Shown here in pieces: positions 23,581 to 32,699 of a stretch of DNA of 64,000 bases. The stretch covers positions 3,739,044 to 3,803,043 of the forward strand of contig CP173058.1 in assembly GCA_044772875.1 (NCBI GenBank). Reading direction: 5' to 3'. The stretch is from Morganella morganii_D. GTDB lineage: Bacteria; Pseudomonadota; Gammaproteobacteria; Enterobacterales; Enterobacteriaceae. The notes beneath the pieces were generated by a model. The model was not told the DNA's origin. It was given only the letters and a program-made list of their open reading frames with translations, and searched no databases. The translations under genes and the position numbers were made by a program. How positions within the stretch are numbered: the stretch's first letter is position 1; every line of letters starts with the position of its first letter.

Positions 23581-26500
23581 GCTTGTTGACCCAGATTATT
23601 AAATCATTGCAAATGCCCTGACCAAATTCGCTTAAGTCTGAATTTTCAGTTTCTGAATCCAATGATCTCTCAAATTGCAGAAGTTTATCGGCAAGCTCTC
23701 GCTGTTCTACGCTGATTAATGCTCCGCGTAGCCGATGCGAAAGTTGTTTTACTATTTTGATATCCCGGCTGTTTATAGCTTGGTTAAATTCCCGGATATC
23801 AATATTAAATTGCAAAATAATATTTCCCCTCTCTTTACCGTTAAGTGGATTAACGAGGGTGATTAGCTCATCTTCAGAAAAAGAGGAATGGTAGATAGGA
23901 AAAAAGCGACTAAAAAGATGTACTAAAGTTTCTAATTCTATTGGCTTGACAAGCCAGGCATTCATTCCTGCTTGTAAACAACGTTCTTCTTCTTCTTTCA
24001 GGCCATTTGCGGTTACACCGATGATTGGACAGGTTTCACCTTCAAGGCGAAGTTGTTTTGCGAGTTCATAACCATTACGGTATGGCATATTGACATCGGT
24101 AAGAATAATATCAACGATTTCATTATCCCAAATAACCAAGGCCTCCTCACCATCACTGGCTGTAAAGACTTCACAACCAAGTAGTTCAAGTTGTTCCTGA
24201 AGAACGATTTGGTTAATCGGGTTATCTTCAGCGATTAATACTTTTAATGAAAACAGATCGATATGTGTTTGAATACGGGGGATCGGATAAATTAATGAGG
24301 TTGTTAAGTGCTCATTATTTTTTAATAAAAATAGCTGTTGGTTTAGTTCTGATAATCTGAAATGGTTTTCAGAGGCTAACCATGTTCTTCCCTTCCAATT
24401 TTCAGGCAGCGAAACTTGCTCTGTTAATATACCAACTGCGATAACTGATGATGTATCTTCTGGTAAGCTATCTTGTGTTAAATAAACGGTTGCTCCCCAT
24501 TTTTTCAGCCATTGAGCAAGATTTCTGGTGAGTAATGGGTTGATGGTTTGGAGCCAAATGTGGGTATTGGTCAGATCTGCCCATGTAGCATCTTGTTTTC
24601 CGGGCTTAAGAGGCAGTGTGATAAGAAAAGAGCTTCCACTGCCGGGTTGGCTTTGCAAGCTTATCTGTCCCCCCATCAGCTTAACCAGGTTTGAGCAAAT
24701 AAATAAGCCTAAGCCTGTGCCACCATATGTGTGAGGTTCTGAATGAGCCTGGTAAAAAGGTTCAAACAGTTTTTTCTGTTGCTCTGGATCGATGCCAACA
24801 CCGGAGTCAATAACGCGCAATAATATATTGTCATTAGTGCTTGTTTCCAGTTCAACAATAATAGTACCTTTTTGTGTAAATTTAATGGCATTACTTAGCA
24901 GATTTCCAATAATCTGTTGTAACCTTGCCACGTCCCCGATTCTATTTGATTGGATATCCGGGTCTATAATCGGGAAAAGCACTAACTCTTTTTGTTGCGC
25001 TAATCCTTGATATAATTGAATAATTTGTTGTATTAATTCTAAAAAATCAAATGGTTGATTTTGAATTTTGACCTGATTAGCTTCGATTTTACTGATATCG
25101 AGAATATCACCAATTAATTGCATTAATAATTGGGATGTTGTTGACATACGATTAATTAAATTAATTTGCTGAGAAGATAATGAGGTATTAGAAAGTAATT
25201 CTAATGTGCCAATAAGTCCATAAAGTGGTGTTCTTATTTCATGACTCATGGTTGCTAAAAATGAAGATTTAGCCCGGTTGGCCTCTTCAGCTAACCGTTT
25301 GGCATTATCGAGCTGTTTCTCTGTTTCTGCCTGCATCGTTATATCGGTAAATGCACACAAAATTACAGAGCGTTGTTGGTAATTCGTCGCCGTACTCGTG
25401 ATATATAGAACATGATCTCCTGATTTTTGTGTTGTTTTGACGTTTTTTTGCCGGGTAATAACATGGCTGAGAAGTTCCCGATATTCATTGGAGTTTTGAG
25501 GTTGGGAAGGCTCTGTGATTTTAAGCCAGTATTGTGCAAGTTCATTCGCGAAACGCAGCTGCCGAGTTTCTCTATCAATAACACATAGGCCAATAGGCGT
25601 TATAGCAATAAGTGTTTGATTAAAAGCTTCGTTATCTAAGATAATTTGCTGGGACTGAATAGCTGGCTGCAGAATTTTCCTTTGGTACCAACGGTGGTAA
25701 CCCCAGCCACAAAAAAAACTAAAGAACAGGGCTGTGATTAAACTAATGGGTAACCACAGATTATCTTCAAAAAAAGCGGCATAACTAATTCTGTAATATC
25801 CGCTCCATTTTTCATTTTTAGAGTCTAATTTGAGGACAAGCCCATCTTTTGTATAAAAAAGTCCTTCACCAGCCTCAAAGGGTATATTTGTATCACCTAA
25901 TAACTGACCAAATTCATTATGAGTTAACCAAAATTGATGTGTTAGTGCCGGGTTTAGCATTCTTTCAAAAACACTCATTCTGACTTGGCTTAGTAACGAA
26001 GCCGTGTAAATATTTTGGGGTGATAATTGTGCATTTTGCCACAAATGTGCGTCGAAACCCGCAGGAATAACGCCGATAAGATTATTTGTTGAATTGGATT
26101 GCCTTATCCAAATAACGGTATCTTTCTCATGATTTTTTTGTGCCTCTTCAAGCTGTTTTTTTATTGAAGGGAGGTTGATACGAATACTGTCTGTGACCGC
26201 ATGGAATAACTCGGGGGATATTGATTCATTTCCCATGACTGAACCAACAGAGGGAACGCTGATGCTAATATGGTCATGTTCATTAATAAAGAATACTGCT
26301 GCAGCAGGGTAATATGACCCTCCCCAAAATGTAGAGTAAAAATCAGCTAAATAGGCACCAAGTGAAAATAGGATGCTTGGTACCCGGGAGCACTCTAAGC
26401 TCTCATTGCAACCTAATGTGAATGGCATAGCAACAATCGATTCTTTACCCTCCAGTAATCGTAACGGCCATTTTTTAGGGGGGGTTTGGTAATTTATTGA

Positions 26501-26767
26501 GTAAGTCCGGCTTTCTACTAACTCTGATAAGTCTTGGTTTTGCTGGTTTAATGCAATTAAAAACTTTTCTTGTTCAAGGATATAGCCAATAAGTGTTCTG
26601 AAATCTACCTCTAATCGCTTCGTTTCTTGTTGAACAATTCGTTCAGCGCTCCAAACCAGAGTTGCAATGAGAATAAACAAGAGAGGAAGAGTAACAGTTA
26701 ATATACTATTCGTGCGTCCTGAATTACGTGTTATTCGTGAAAATGCGGTTGGAGAGGAGTTGGTCAT
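23558..26767 (-). CDS. Hybrid sensor histidine kinase with receiver and Hpt domains
   Basis: 1069 residues from MTNSSPTAF. A membrane segment near 20-40, a periplasmic sensor of about 300 residues and a second segment near LWLPISLITALFFSFFCGWG lead into a PAS-like region. Then come HisKA with H509 (MSHEIRTPLYG), HATPase (LLSNAIKF, GTGLGLFICSNL), a receiver with D891 (LTDVNMPYRNG) and Hpt with H1011 (LSHRLRGAL). This gives a complete His-Asp-His relay, as in EvgS/BvgS, with an RcsC-like core. It probably phosphorylates the convergent RcsB-like regulator. The ligand is unknown. Confidence 0.9.
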   Translation of the reverse strand: MTNSSPTAFSRITRNSGRTNSILTVTLPLLFILIATLVWSAERIVQQETKRLEVDFRTLIGYILEQEKFLIALNQQNQDLSELVESRTYSINYQTPPKKWPLRLLEGKESIVAMPFTLGCNESLECSRVPSILFSLGAYLADFYSTFWGGSYYPAAAVFFINEHDHISISVPSVGSVMGNESISPELFHAVTDSIRINLPSIKKQLEEAQKNHEKDTVIWIRQSNSTNNLIGVIPAGFDAHLWQNAQLSPQNIYTASLLSQVRMSVFERMLNPALTHQFWLTHNEFGQLLGDTNIPFEAGEGLFYTKDGLVLKLDSKNEKWSGYYRISYAAFFEDNLWLPISLITALFFSFFCGWGYHRWYQRKILQPAIQSQQIILDNEAFNQTLIAITPIGLCVIDRETRQLRFANELAQYWLKITEPSQPQNSNEYRELLSHVITRQKNVKTTQKSGDHVLYITSTATNYQQRSVILCAFTDITMQAETEKQLDNAKRLAEEANRAKSSFLATMSHEIRTPLYGLIGTLELLSNTSLSSQQINLINRMSTTSQLLMQLIGDILDISKIEANQVKIQNQPFDFLELIQQIIQLYQGLAQQKELVLFPIIDPDIQSNRIGDVARLQQIIGNLLSNAIKFTQKGTIIVELETSTNDNILLRVIDSGVGIDPEQQKKLFEPFYQAHSEPHTYGGTGLGLFICSNLVKLMGGQISLQSQPGSGSSFLITLPLKPGKQDATWADLTNTHIWLQTINPLLTRNLAQWLKKWGATVYLTQDSLPEDTSSVIAVGILTEQVSLPENWKGRTWLASENHFRLSELNQQLFLLKNNEHLTTSLIYPIPRIQTHIDLFSLKVLIAEDNPINQIVLQEQLELLGCEVFTASDGEEALVIWDNEIVDIILTDVNMPYRNGYELAKQLRLEGETCPIIGVTANGLKEEEERCLQAGMNAWLVKPIELETLVHLFSRFFPIYHSSFSEDELITLVNPLNGKERGNIILQFNIDIREFNQAINSRDIKIVKQLSHRLRGALISVEQRELADKLLQFERSLDSETENSDLSEFGQGICNDLIIWVNKLNQTDGV

Positions 26768-27009
26768 GGCGCCATTCTCATTGATTATATGCAAACCCCA
26801 TGATTTCCATCATAATATAAAAAATAAATTAAACAATGATTCTTTTTTTGAGATGTTGCAAGAGGGTGACAATAGATGATCTCCCCCTGAAAACAGTCCC
26901 CGGGGCGGGGGACGCATAGTTTATCACTACCGGGCGGTCACTCAGCGGATACGGGAATAGCTGAGACCTGTATCCGCTATGGCTGCCATCGTATTCAAAT
27001 ATTATTACC

Positions 27010-27034
27010 CGATCTCCATTCCCGGTAATACGCA
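27010..27034. repeat. 25-bp repeat, copy 2
   Basis: Matches 22751-22775 with one difference. It starts one base after the stop codon of the adhesin gene, minus strand. Similarity between the two regions falls off quickly outside the 25 bp. Confidence 0.6.
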
Positions 27035-27035
27035 T

Positions 27036-28019
27036 TCAGTAAGAAACAACAGCCCGGATTGTTTTTGAAAATGGTCCTGAGCTTATAGAGCTGCCCGGCA
27101 CTTTATTTAAGATCGCAGTATAAGGGACGCTTACTGATGATTGAGGTAAAATTTCGCCAATAACATAGTTTTGGTTGTAATTTATTTCTGTTGAGCCACT
27201 TTGTAACATCGTTTGTAATCCATTTCCCATATCAAGGTATTTGCCGCCCAAAATAGTATTATTATTTGGCTCAAAACGAACAGATACATTTAAGCCTGTT
27301 GCACAATCAGGGGGAACAGCCATCATTAAATGAAAAGGCCGGCTAATTGACTCCCCTGCATTCATTTGCTTTGGTGAAACTGTATCAAACTCTATACTAC
27401 CACCATGTGATACTGATAAATTAACTGCGGGGGTTGGGCAAAGTAGTGTTAAATTACCGATAATATGAGCATAAACGGGCACTCCAAGGTTCTTTGCTTG
27501 GTAATCTTCATGATATCCTAATATAAAAGAACCTGTATCAAACGGTTTTAAAGTATTACTCCCCTTATTAACAGAAAAGTTATACTTTATCGCGATATTC
27601 GTCGTAACACCTGTAGCGGGTTGGTTCCAATAACCTAAATCAAGATTAGGTACACTTGGGTTTGTAATCGTCGCAGTTATACCGCCACCAATGGCACTTC
27701 TTTGTGTTACGGTTACACCACTATTAATTAAAAGTGTTTTTATCTCCGTAGGCATTATATTTTTAAAATATATATGATTAGGGGCAGCTACTGTTCCTGT
27801 AAAATCACATGCAAATAAAATAAAGGAAGATGTGGCTGATGCCAATTGTGTGCCAGTCGCTATTGTACTATTACTACTAGTGATCTCGAATGTAAGGTCT
27901 TGCTGTATATAATTTGGGCCAGAATTTACCCGGCAATTAGATACCGCTGCTGATACATTAAAACTAAAAAAGATAAATCCGAATATAATTAATGAAGCTA
28001 TTTTTTTTAAATAGAACAT
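27036..28019 (-). CDS. Fimbrial tip adhesin
   Basis: 327 residues with signal peptide MFYLKKIASLIIFGFIFFSF ending VSA-AVSNC. Two-domain layout: a receptor-binding-like N-terminal domain of about 180 residues (cysteines in SNCRVNSG and FACDFTG), then a pilin domain starting at LLCPTPAVNLSVSHGGSIEF and ending in the beta-strand FSKTIRAVVSY, the usual donor-strand motif. It is the last gene of a compact chaperone-usher operon, 9 bases after the chaperone. Receptor unknown. Confidence 0.85.
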   Translation of the reverse strand: MFYLKKIASLIIFGFIFFSFNVSAAVSNCRVNSGPNYIQQDLTFEITSSNSTIATGTQLASATSSFILFACDFTGTVAAPNHIYFKNIMPTEIKTLLINSGVTVTQRSAIGGGITATITNPSVPNLDLGYWNQPATGVTTNIAIKYNFSVNKGSNTLKPFDTGSFILGYHEDYQAKNLGVPVYAHIIGNLTLLCPTPAVNLSVSHGGSIEFDTVSPKQMNAGESISRPFHLMMAVPPDCATGLNVSVRFEPNNNTILGGKYLDMGNGLQTMLQSGSTEINYNQNYVIGEILPQSSVSVPYTAILNKVPGSSISSGPFSKTIRAVVSY

Positions 28020-28028
28020 AGAGCCCTC

Positions 28029-28751
28029 TTATTCTTTATCTTCGTTCAGTACACATGATGTACTGCTGCATGAATAGTTTAATAACTTAGGGGAACCATA
28101 ATCATCAATATATGTTACAACTATTTCAGATGCATTTTTTTGTTTATCAGATAATAAGTAATTTGTATTGCTGTTAGGTTTAATGATGACTTCTTCAAAG
28201 TTAGCAACCTTACTTTTGCTATCATTGATATTGATCACGACAACATGATAAGCTGTAGGGTTTGCCAGTTTTAATGTGCTTCCGGTCTTTTCAATTTTCA
28301 GCTCTTTTTGCCAATTATTATCTGCATATTTAGCAATTCCTTTTGGGCGGTAAAACACCTTAAAACGAGACTGAATCACAATTTCAACTGCATTTTCCAA
28401 TTGGCTTTTAGGAGGAATTCCAAGCACATTAAAATAAAATAATGATTCCTTATCACCGGGAATATCTAAGTTGTTTTTTGATGTGCTAATCCTGATTTGT
28501 TTCTTTTGGTTAGGTTCAATACGTTGTAATAAAGGTAATGCCACTAAAGGATCGGTGATTTTCTTACCTTTTTCATTCTCTACCCAGGACTGAACTAAGA
28601 ATGGGTCCTTATTATCCGTATTTTCAACAACCACACTAACGCCCTTACTGCCTTCGTCATAAATGACGCGAGTACGGTCAACGGAAATTGATGCATATGT
28701 GTATGTGCTTGCTAAAAGTAATACACTCATTATTAATTTTAAATTTTTCAT
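28029..28751 (-). CDS. Periplasmic fimbrial chaperone (PapD family)
   Basis: 240 residues with a signal peptide ending TYAS-ISVDRTRVIYDEGSKG. The family signature is clear: RTRVIYDEGSKGVSVVVEN, FLVQSWVENEKGKKI, PLLQRIEPNQKKQIRI and FYFNVLGIPPKS. It donates a strand to pilin subunits in the periplasm and takes them to the usher. It lies between the usher and the adhesin, with 9 bases on either side. Confidence 0.94.
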   Translation of the reverse strand: MKNLKLIMSVLLLASTYTYASISVDRTRVIYDEGSKGVSVVVENTDNKDPFLVQSWVENEKGKKITDPLVALPLLQRIEPNQKKQIRISTSKNNLDIPGDKESLFYFNVLGIPPKSQLENAVEIVIQSRFKVFYRPKGIAKYADNNWQKELKIEKTGSTLKLANPTAYHVVVININDSKSKVANFEEVIIKPNSNTNYLLSDKQKNASEIVVTYIDDYGSPKLLNYSCSSTSCVLNEDKE

Positions 28752-28760
28752 AATCTTCTG

Positions 28761-31229
28761 CTATTTATAACAAGTTATTTTCTGAATGTTAGCATTATCT
28801 AACATAATCCGGCAGGATTGATTTCCTGTCCATTTAACAATTAATTTCTGATTTGGTTGAATGCCTGCCAAATAAACTTCGCCTTGTTCGGCAATCATAC
28901 CCAATACTTTTTCACCATCAGAATCGTAGACTAACGCACCAAATGGTGGTGTTTTTCCATCAGGAAAACTGATTGTTAATAATGCTTTCTCACCCATAAT
29001 GGTGTTTAGTTTTGAATATCCAACCGCACCATCTGTTAGTGTTGATTCAACAACGCTATCATCAATGCTGACATTTTCCGGTATGTTATTTAAATCTACA
29101 TACTGAGTTGATCTATAATAGGTTGGTACATTACTGATTGCAGCTAAACCAAACCGATTGGTTATTGACTCATTTTTATTAATAGATACATCTTTTGCTT
29201 TATCTGTATCTATAACCATTCTTGCCTGATTTTCGTAGACTCTGCGATGTAACACAGGGCCGTGGCTTGTTAATGTTAAAGAACCATCTAATGACCCGCT
29301 CGCTGTATGATAATCATTACTATAAGCACCAGTGAACTGAGCTGTACCATATTGTGTGTCCCGGTATAAAGATGTATTAATCGTCGTATTCTCAAAAAAA
29401 TCTTTACCAGACAATCCAATGTTGACATTATTGCCATCCATCCTGGTGTAGTAATTTATATTATTGTTATACCTCTTATCCCGGTCGTTATAAGAAGAAA
29501 AATATTGTAACCTGGAACCTCGCTCTTCCCCCAAAGGAAGAATTAAAGAAAGATAAGCCTGCCCGGAACGGTTTCCTTTTGTATAACTACTTTCACTAAT
29601 TGAAAAAGATAAAATCGCATTATTAATATAATCATTTCTTATTGTTTTATTAAAAGATAAATTTAAGGTGTTATTACCTTTAGGTTCTTTCCAGTAATTT
29701 TCTCTTGAATAGCTTAAGCTTACGTCAGCATTCCAGTCAGGAATTTGCCGGGTAAAGGATGTTGTAAATACATTTTTTTGGCGATAATAATTTTCTGATG
29801 GGTTTTCTTTTGTGTCAATGTAATTATTGACTGACATAAAACCTTCGTTAGAAAATTGATACCCTGTTAAATCAAGACGACTTAAATTTGAAAAGCGTTT
29901 AGCATAATTAATTCGATAACTTTCTCCTGTATGCGACGTAATATCTTTCAACTTATTTCTTGATTGAGTAACATCAAATGACATTGCACCTAAACGTTCC
30001 ATATTTAACCCAACACCTGTGCTATAGGAGTAATATTCATTATCCGGGGTTGCAAATAACCCGCCAAATGCAGATAAGTTATTTAAAACTCCCCAGGAAA
30101 ATTCAGTTGAAATAAAGTCATTTTTAACATTTTTATATCCCATGGGGTCGAGTTGACCTGCATTAAATTTATATTGCACCATACCCGGTCGCGTTAAGAA
30201 TGGAATACTTGTTGAAGATACCTGGTACTCCCTGATAGAACCATCTTCTTCTGTTACTTTAACATCTAATGTACCCAATAAAGAGGAGCTTAAATTATCA
30301 ATCAAAAATGGCCCGGGTGCGACTTTAACCTGACTTAATATCCGTCCATTTTGCGATACTGTGACTGTCGCATTACTTGTTGCCATTCCTGAAACATTCG
30401 GAGCATATCCCCTTAAAGAAGCGGGTAACATGTTTTCATCAGTGAAAATACTTATCCCGTTGAAGCGAACAGAATCAAATAACTGGTTGGCTGTATAGTA
30501 CTTTCCGGCAAAAAATTTAGCTGATAAGCTTGGTAAATCAGTAAAAAGATATGTTTGTACCCATTTGAAATTATCATTCTGATTATTGTTAAAATCTTTC
30601 AGGAACTGATAATTACTGCGTAGCCTCCATCGGCCAATATTGGCGCCTAAAGAACCGAATGAACTCAGGTTATTCGTACTTTCAGTGTTTTTATATTTAA
30701 AGTAATTTTCGATTATATTGTAATCAAAAACTAATGCATTAATACCGATCTCACGTTGCATGGGAGGAATCCAATTATCATCAGCATACAAAAAATAAGC
30801 TTGTGGTATTGATAATGCCAGCTCTTGTTTTTCATCATCGAATCTTGATGTGATGTTTTTATCCTGTGATGATAAATCATAACACTGGCCATTTTGCCAT
30901 GTAGGAATTTCATTTATAAATTCTTCTTTTAATCCAATAAGTTCTACTAGTTTTTGTAAAATACAAGGCTGAGTTTTCCCTTCTTTATTCAGGAAATCAA
31001 TTTTATCAAAAAAATTAACTCTTTTCCCATTTACAGAAACATTTGAAAAGTAAGCACCTTCTGCAACTGAATCATGTTCAAAAGCACTTAAGTCAATATC
31101 TGAATCACCAGAAATAGACAAAGCATCCTGATTAAATTGAACTGAGTCTGCATTAACATAGTTTGAATAAAACAATAAGCTGGATATTAAACTAGCTACT
31201 ATGTTTTTTTTTAAATTGTTCATTTTCAT
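28761..31229 (-). CDS. Outer-membrane fimbrial usher
   Basis: 822 residues. A signal peptide (VASLISSLLFYSNYVNA) is followed by an N-terminal chaperone-binding domain (VQFNQDALSISGDSDIDLSA), a 24-stranded pore with plug (SNATVTVSQNGRILSQVKVA, GPFLIDNLSS), and C-terminal domains ending CRIMLDNANIQKITCYK. The final cysteine pair is typical. The usual PapC/FimD length is met. It is the assembly platform that secretes and orders the pilins. The start may be the second ATG (MNNLKKN). Confidence 0.94.
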   Translation of the reverse strand: MKMNNLKKNIVASLISSLLFYSNYVNADSVQFNQDALSISGDSDIDLSAFEHDSVAEGAYFSNVSVNGKRVNFFDKIDFLNKEGKTQPCILQKLVELIGLKEEFINEIPTWQNGQCYDLSSQDKNITSRFDDEKQELALSIPQAYFLYADDNWIPPMQREIGINALVFDYNIIENYFKYKNTESTNNLSSFGSLGANIGRWRLRSNYQFLKDFNNNQNDNFKWVQTYLFTDLPSLSAKFFAGKYYTANQLFDSVRFNGISIFTDENMLPASLRGYAPNVSGMATSNATVTVSQNGRILSQVKVAPGPFLIDNLSSSLLGTLDVKVTEEDGSIREYQVSSTSIPFLTRPGMVQYKFNAGQLDPMGYKNVKNDFISTEFSWGVLNNLSAFGGLFATPDNEYYSYSTGVGLNMERLGAMSFDVTQSRNKLKDITSHTGESYRINYAKRFSNLSRLDLTGYQFSNEGFMSVNNYIDTKENPSENYYRQKNVFTTSFTRQIPDWNADVSLSYSRENYWKEPKGNNTLNLSFNKTIRNDYINNAILSFSISESSYTKGNRSGQAYLSLILPLGEERGSRLQYFSSYNDRDKRYNNNINYYTRMDGNNVNIGLSGKDFFENTTINTSLYRDTQYGTAQFTGAYSNDYHTASGSLDGSLTLTSHGPVLHRRVYENQARMVIDTDKAKDVSINKNESITNRFGLAAISNVPTYYRSTQYVDLNNIPENVSIDDSVVESTLTDGAVGYSKLNTIMGEKALLTISFPDGKTPPFGALVYDSDGEKVLGMIAEQGEVYLAGIQPNQKLIVKWTGNQSCRIMLDNANIQKITCYK

Positions 31230-31380
31230 TAGCTGGTATATTCTGTGATTGATATATTTATTGTTTCCCTATTTATAAACAGCCGAAGATGCTGTAAAAT
31301 GTTAATTTCACACGCATAATCGGCATATTAATAATCAAATAGAAAATTTATTTATAGTGGTTAAAATGACTAATATATAT

Positions 31381-31914
31381 TTATTGGTAATCTAAGATGT
31401 AAGCTACTGTAGATTTCACTGAGCCTGCTGTTGCTACACCTAATGCTTGCATACGAGCGGATAAGTTAATCGTATTAGAACCTGCATTTAAATTCTGAGT
31501 GATAATATCGCCTGTTTTTAAATTAGTGCCATTACCATTCTGGAATAAAATACCAACATTTTGTGCTGTACCATTGTTTGCCCATAAAGTACCTGCGGCA
31601 TCCATTTGACCTGTAAATTTAACTGTCACTTTAGAGTAATCTGTACCGCCTGCAGATGGGTCTAATACACAGTCAGCGAGTTCAAGAGTAAAATCAACAT
31701 TAGGACCTTGCGCACCTGCCGTTTTTAAAGAAACAGCAGGAACAGAACCTAACTGAACTTCTTTATTAATTGATGATGGTGTAATACTGCAAGCCCCTGA
31801 GTTAACTGTACCATTAAATTCAATAGTACCGCTTCCAATATCGGCAGCAAATGAAGTTGATGCAGCAGTAAATGTTAAAGCGATGATTGAAGATGCTAAA
31901 AGCGTCTTTTTCAT
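31381..31914 (-). CDS. Major fimbrial subunit
   Basis: 177 residues. Signal peptide MKKTLLASSIIALTFTAAST ends SFA-ADIGSG. The mature pilin has GTIEFNGTVNSGACSITPSS with the first cysteine, LADCVLDPS with the second, and an aromatic end TVAYILDYQ. This is the standard type-1-like pilin pattern. AAGGATTTAAAA precedes the ATG. It is followed by a 150-bp gap before the usher, where an RNA processing or partial stop site would set the high pilin ratio; none is clear by eye. Confidence 0.93.
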   Translation of the reverse strand: MKKTLLASSIIALTFTAASTSFAADIGSGTIEFNGTVNSGACSITPSSINKEVQLGSVPAVSLKTAGAQGPNVDFTLELADCVLDPSAGGTDYSKVTVKFTGQMDAAGTLWANNGTAQNVGILFQNGNGTNLKTGDIITQNLNAGSNTINLSARMQALGVATAGSVKSTVAYILDYQ

Positions 31915-32074
31915 TTTTAAATCCTTAAAAAGTTTGATAAATAGTTATTTATTTGGTTGGTCTGAATGTGATTAACAAGAATATGTCACTGATGTTTTAT
32001 TTCAAATAACATAGTTTCAATTTTATACGAGCTTAATGAATAAAAGTACATTTATGCTGGTATAAAGAAAAGTT

Positions 32075-32116
32075 TATACATAAAAATAAAACCCAACTAT
32101 AAGGGGATCCTTAAAA
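32075..32116. repeat. 42-bp upstream element, copy 1 (before pilin)
   Basis: Begins TATACATAA and ends in the identical 22 bp AACTATAAGGGGATCC+TTAAAA (32095-32116), with mismatches only in the middle. The identical part begins 180 bases upstream of the pilin start codon. It matches 32611-32652. The core TAAGG-GGAT-CCTTA is a 5-bp dyad, as expected for a dimeric regulator. Confidence 0.75.
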
Positions 32117-32160
32117 GAGAGAGTTTGTCACGATATTATTATAAATAATTATTGATGAAT

Positions 32161-32451
32161 TTAATTATCTTTAAATTCGTAAATTATATTTTGATTTTCA
32201 GGAAAAGAAAGATAGGCCGAGCAGGCCTCTGATAACTCATCAAAAAAATAATTTATATCAACCTTAAATAGTGATGAGATATATATTAGTGTATCAATAT
32301 CAATCCTGCTTGTTCCTCTCTCATAACGAGAGATTTGTTGTTGACTAATTTTCAATATTATTGCCAAATCGGTTCCCGTTAATCCTCTTTCTTTCCTGAG
32401 TTTTTTTATTTTTTCCCCTATAGCTTTAGCTATAGGGTATTTTGCTGTCAT
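32161..32451 (-). CDS. MrpJ-like fimbrial transcriptional regulator (XRE HTH)
   Basis: 96 residues. The helix-turn-helix LTGTDLAIILKISQQQISRY followed by ERGTSRIDIDTLIYISSLF is the MrpJ signature (SQQQxSRYERG). MrpJ of Proteus mirabilis and its many paralogues switch bacteria from swimming to adherence by repressing flagellar genes and acting on fimbrial operons. In the mrp operon the gene is last, but here it lies upstream of the pilin with 246 bases between. It carries its own copy of the 42-bp upstream element. Confidence 0.85.
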   Translation of the reverse strand: MTAKYPIAKAIGEKIKKLRKERGLTGTDLAIILKISQQQISRYERGTSRIDIDTLIYISSLFKVDINYFFDELSEACSAYLSFPENQNIIYEFKDN

Positions 32452-32610
32452 AATTAATTTCCTTTCATTACGTTATTTTAATGTATGACGTTAATCCAAT
32501 TTAATGTCATGATTTAATAGGGATACCTATCCAAATAACACTATTTTATTTTTATGGATATATAATTTAAAAGTTAATAGAGCCATGCTTTATTATAGTG
32601 ATACTAAATC

Positions 32611-32652
32611 TATACATAACAAATACGAATAACTATAAGGGGATCCTTAAAA
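32611..32652. repeat. 42-bp upstream element, copy 2 (before MrpJ-like gene)
   Basis: Same element as 32075-32116. Its identical 22 bp (32631-32652) begins 179 bases upstream of the MrpJ-like start codon, within one base of the distance seen for the pilin. Confidence 0.75.
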
Positions 32653-32659
32653 AAGGCTG

Positions 32660-32698
32660 GTTTATAGTCTCAATTAGTGTTTTTTTTTGATTATAAAC
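32660..32698. repeat. Inverted repeat upstream of fimbrial operon
   Basis: GTTTATAGTC at 32660-32669 faces GATTATAAAC at 32689-32698 (9 of 10 paired) around a T-rich loop. It may be a regulator dyad or a weak hairpin. The loop is too short for an invertible promoter. Confidence 0.4.
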
Positions 32699-32699
32699 T

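Noticed and set aside
26829..27035. Short minus-strand frame starting at the adhesin stop codon (MRITGNGDRV...)
   Set aside because: The start falls in the 25-bp repeat and there is no ribosome site or known domain. It could be transposon debris but is not supported as a gene.
32660..32698. Inverted repeat considered as an invertible fimbrial promoter
   Set aside because: The arms are 10 bp with a 19-base loop, too close for an invertible segment, and there is no recombinase gene in the region.
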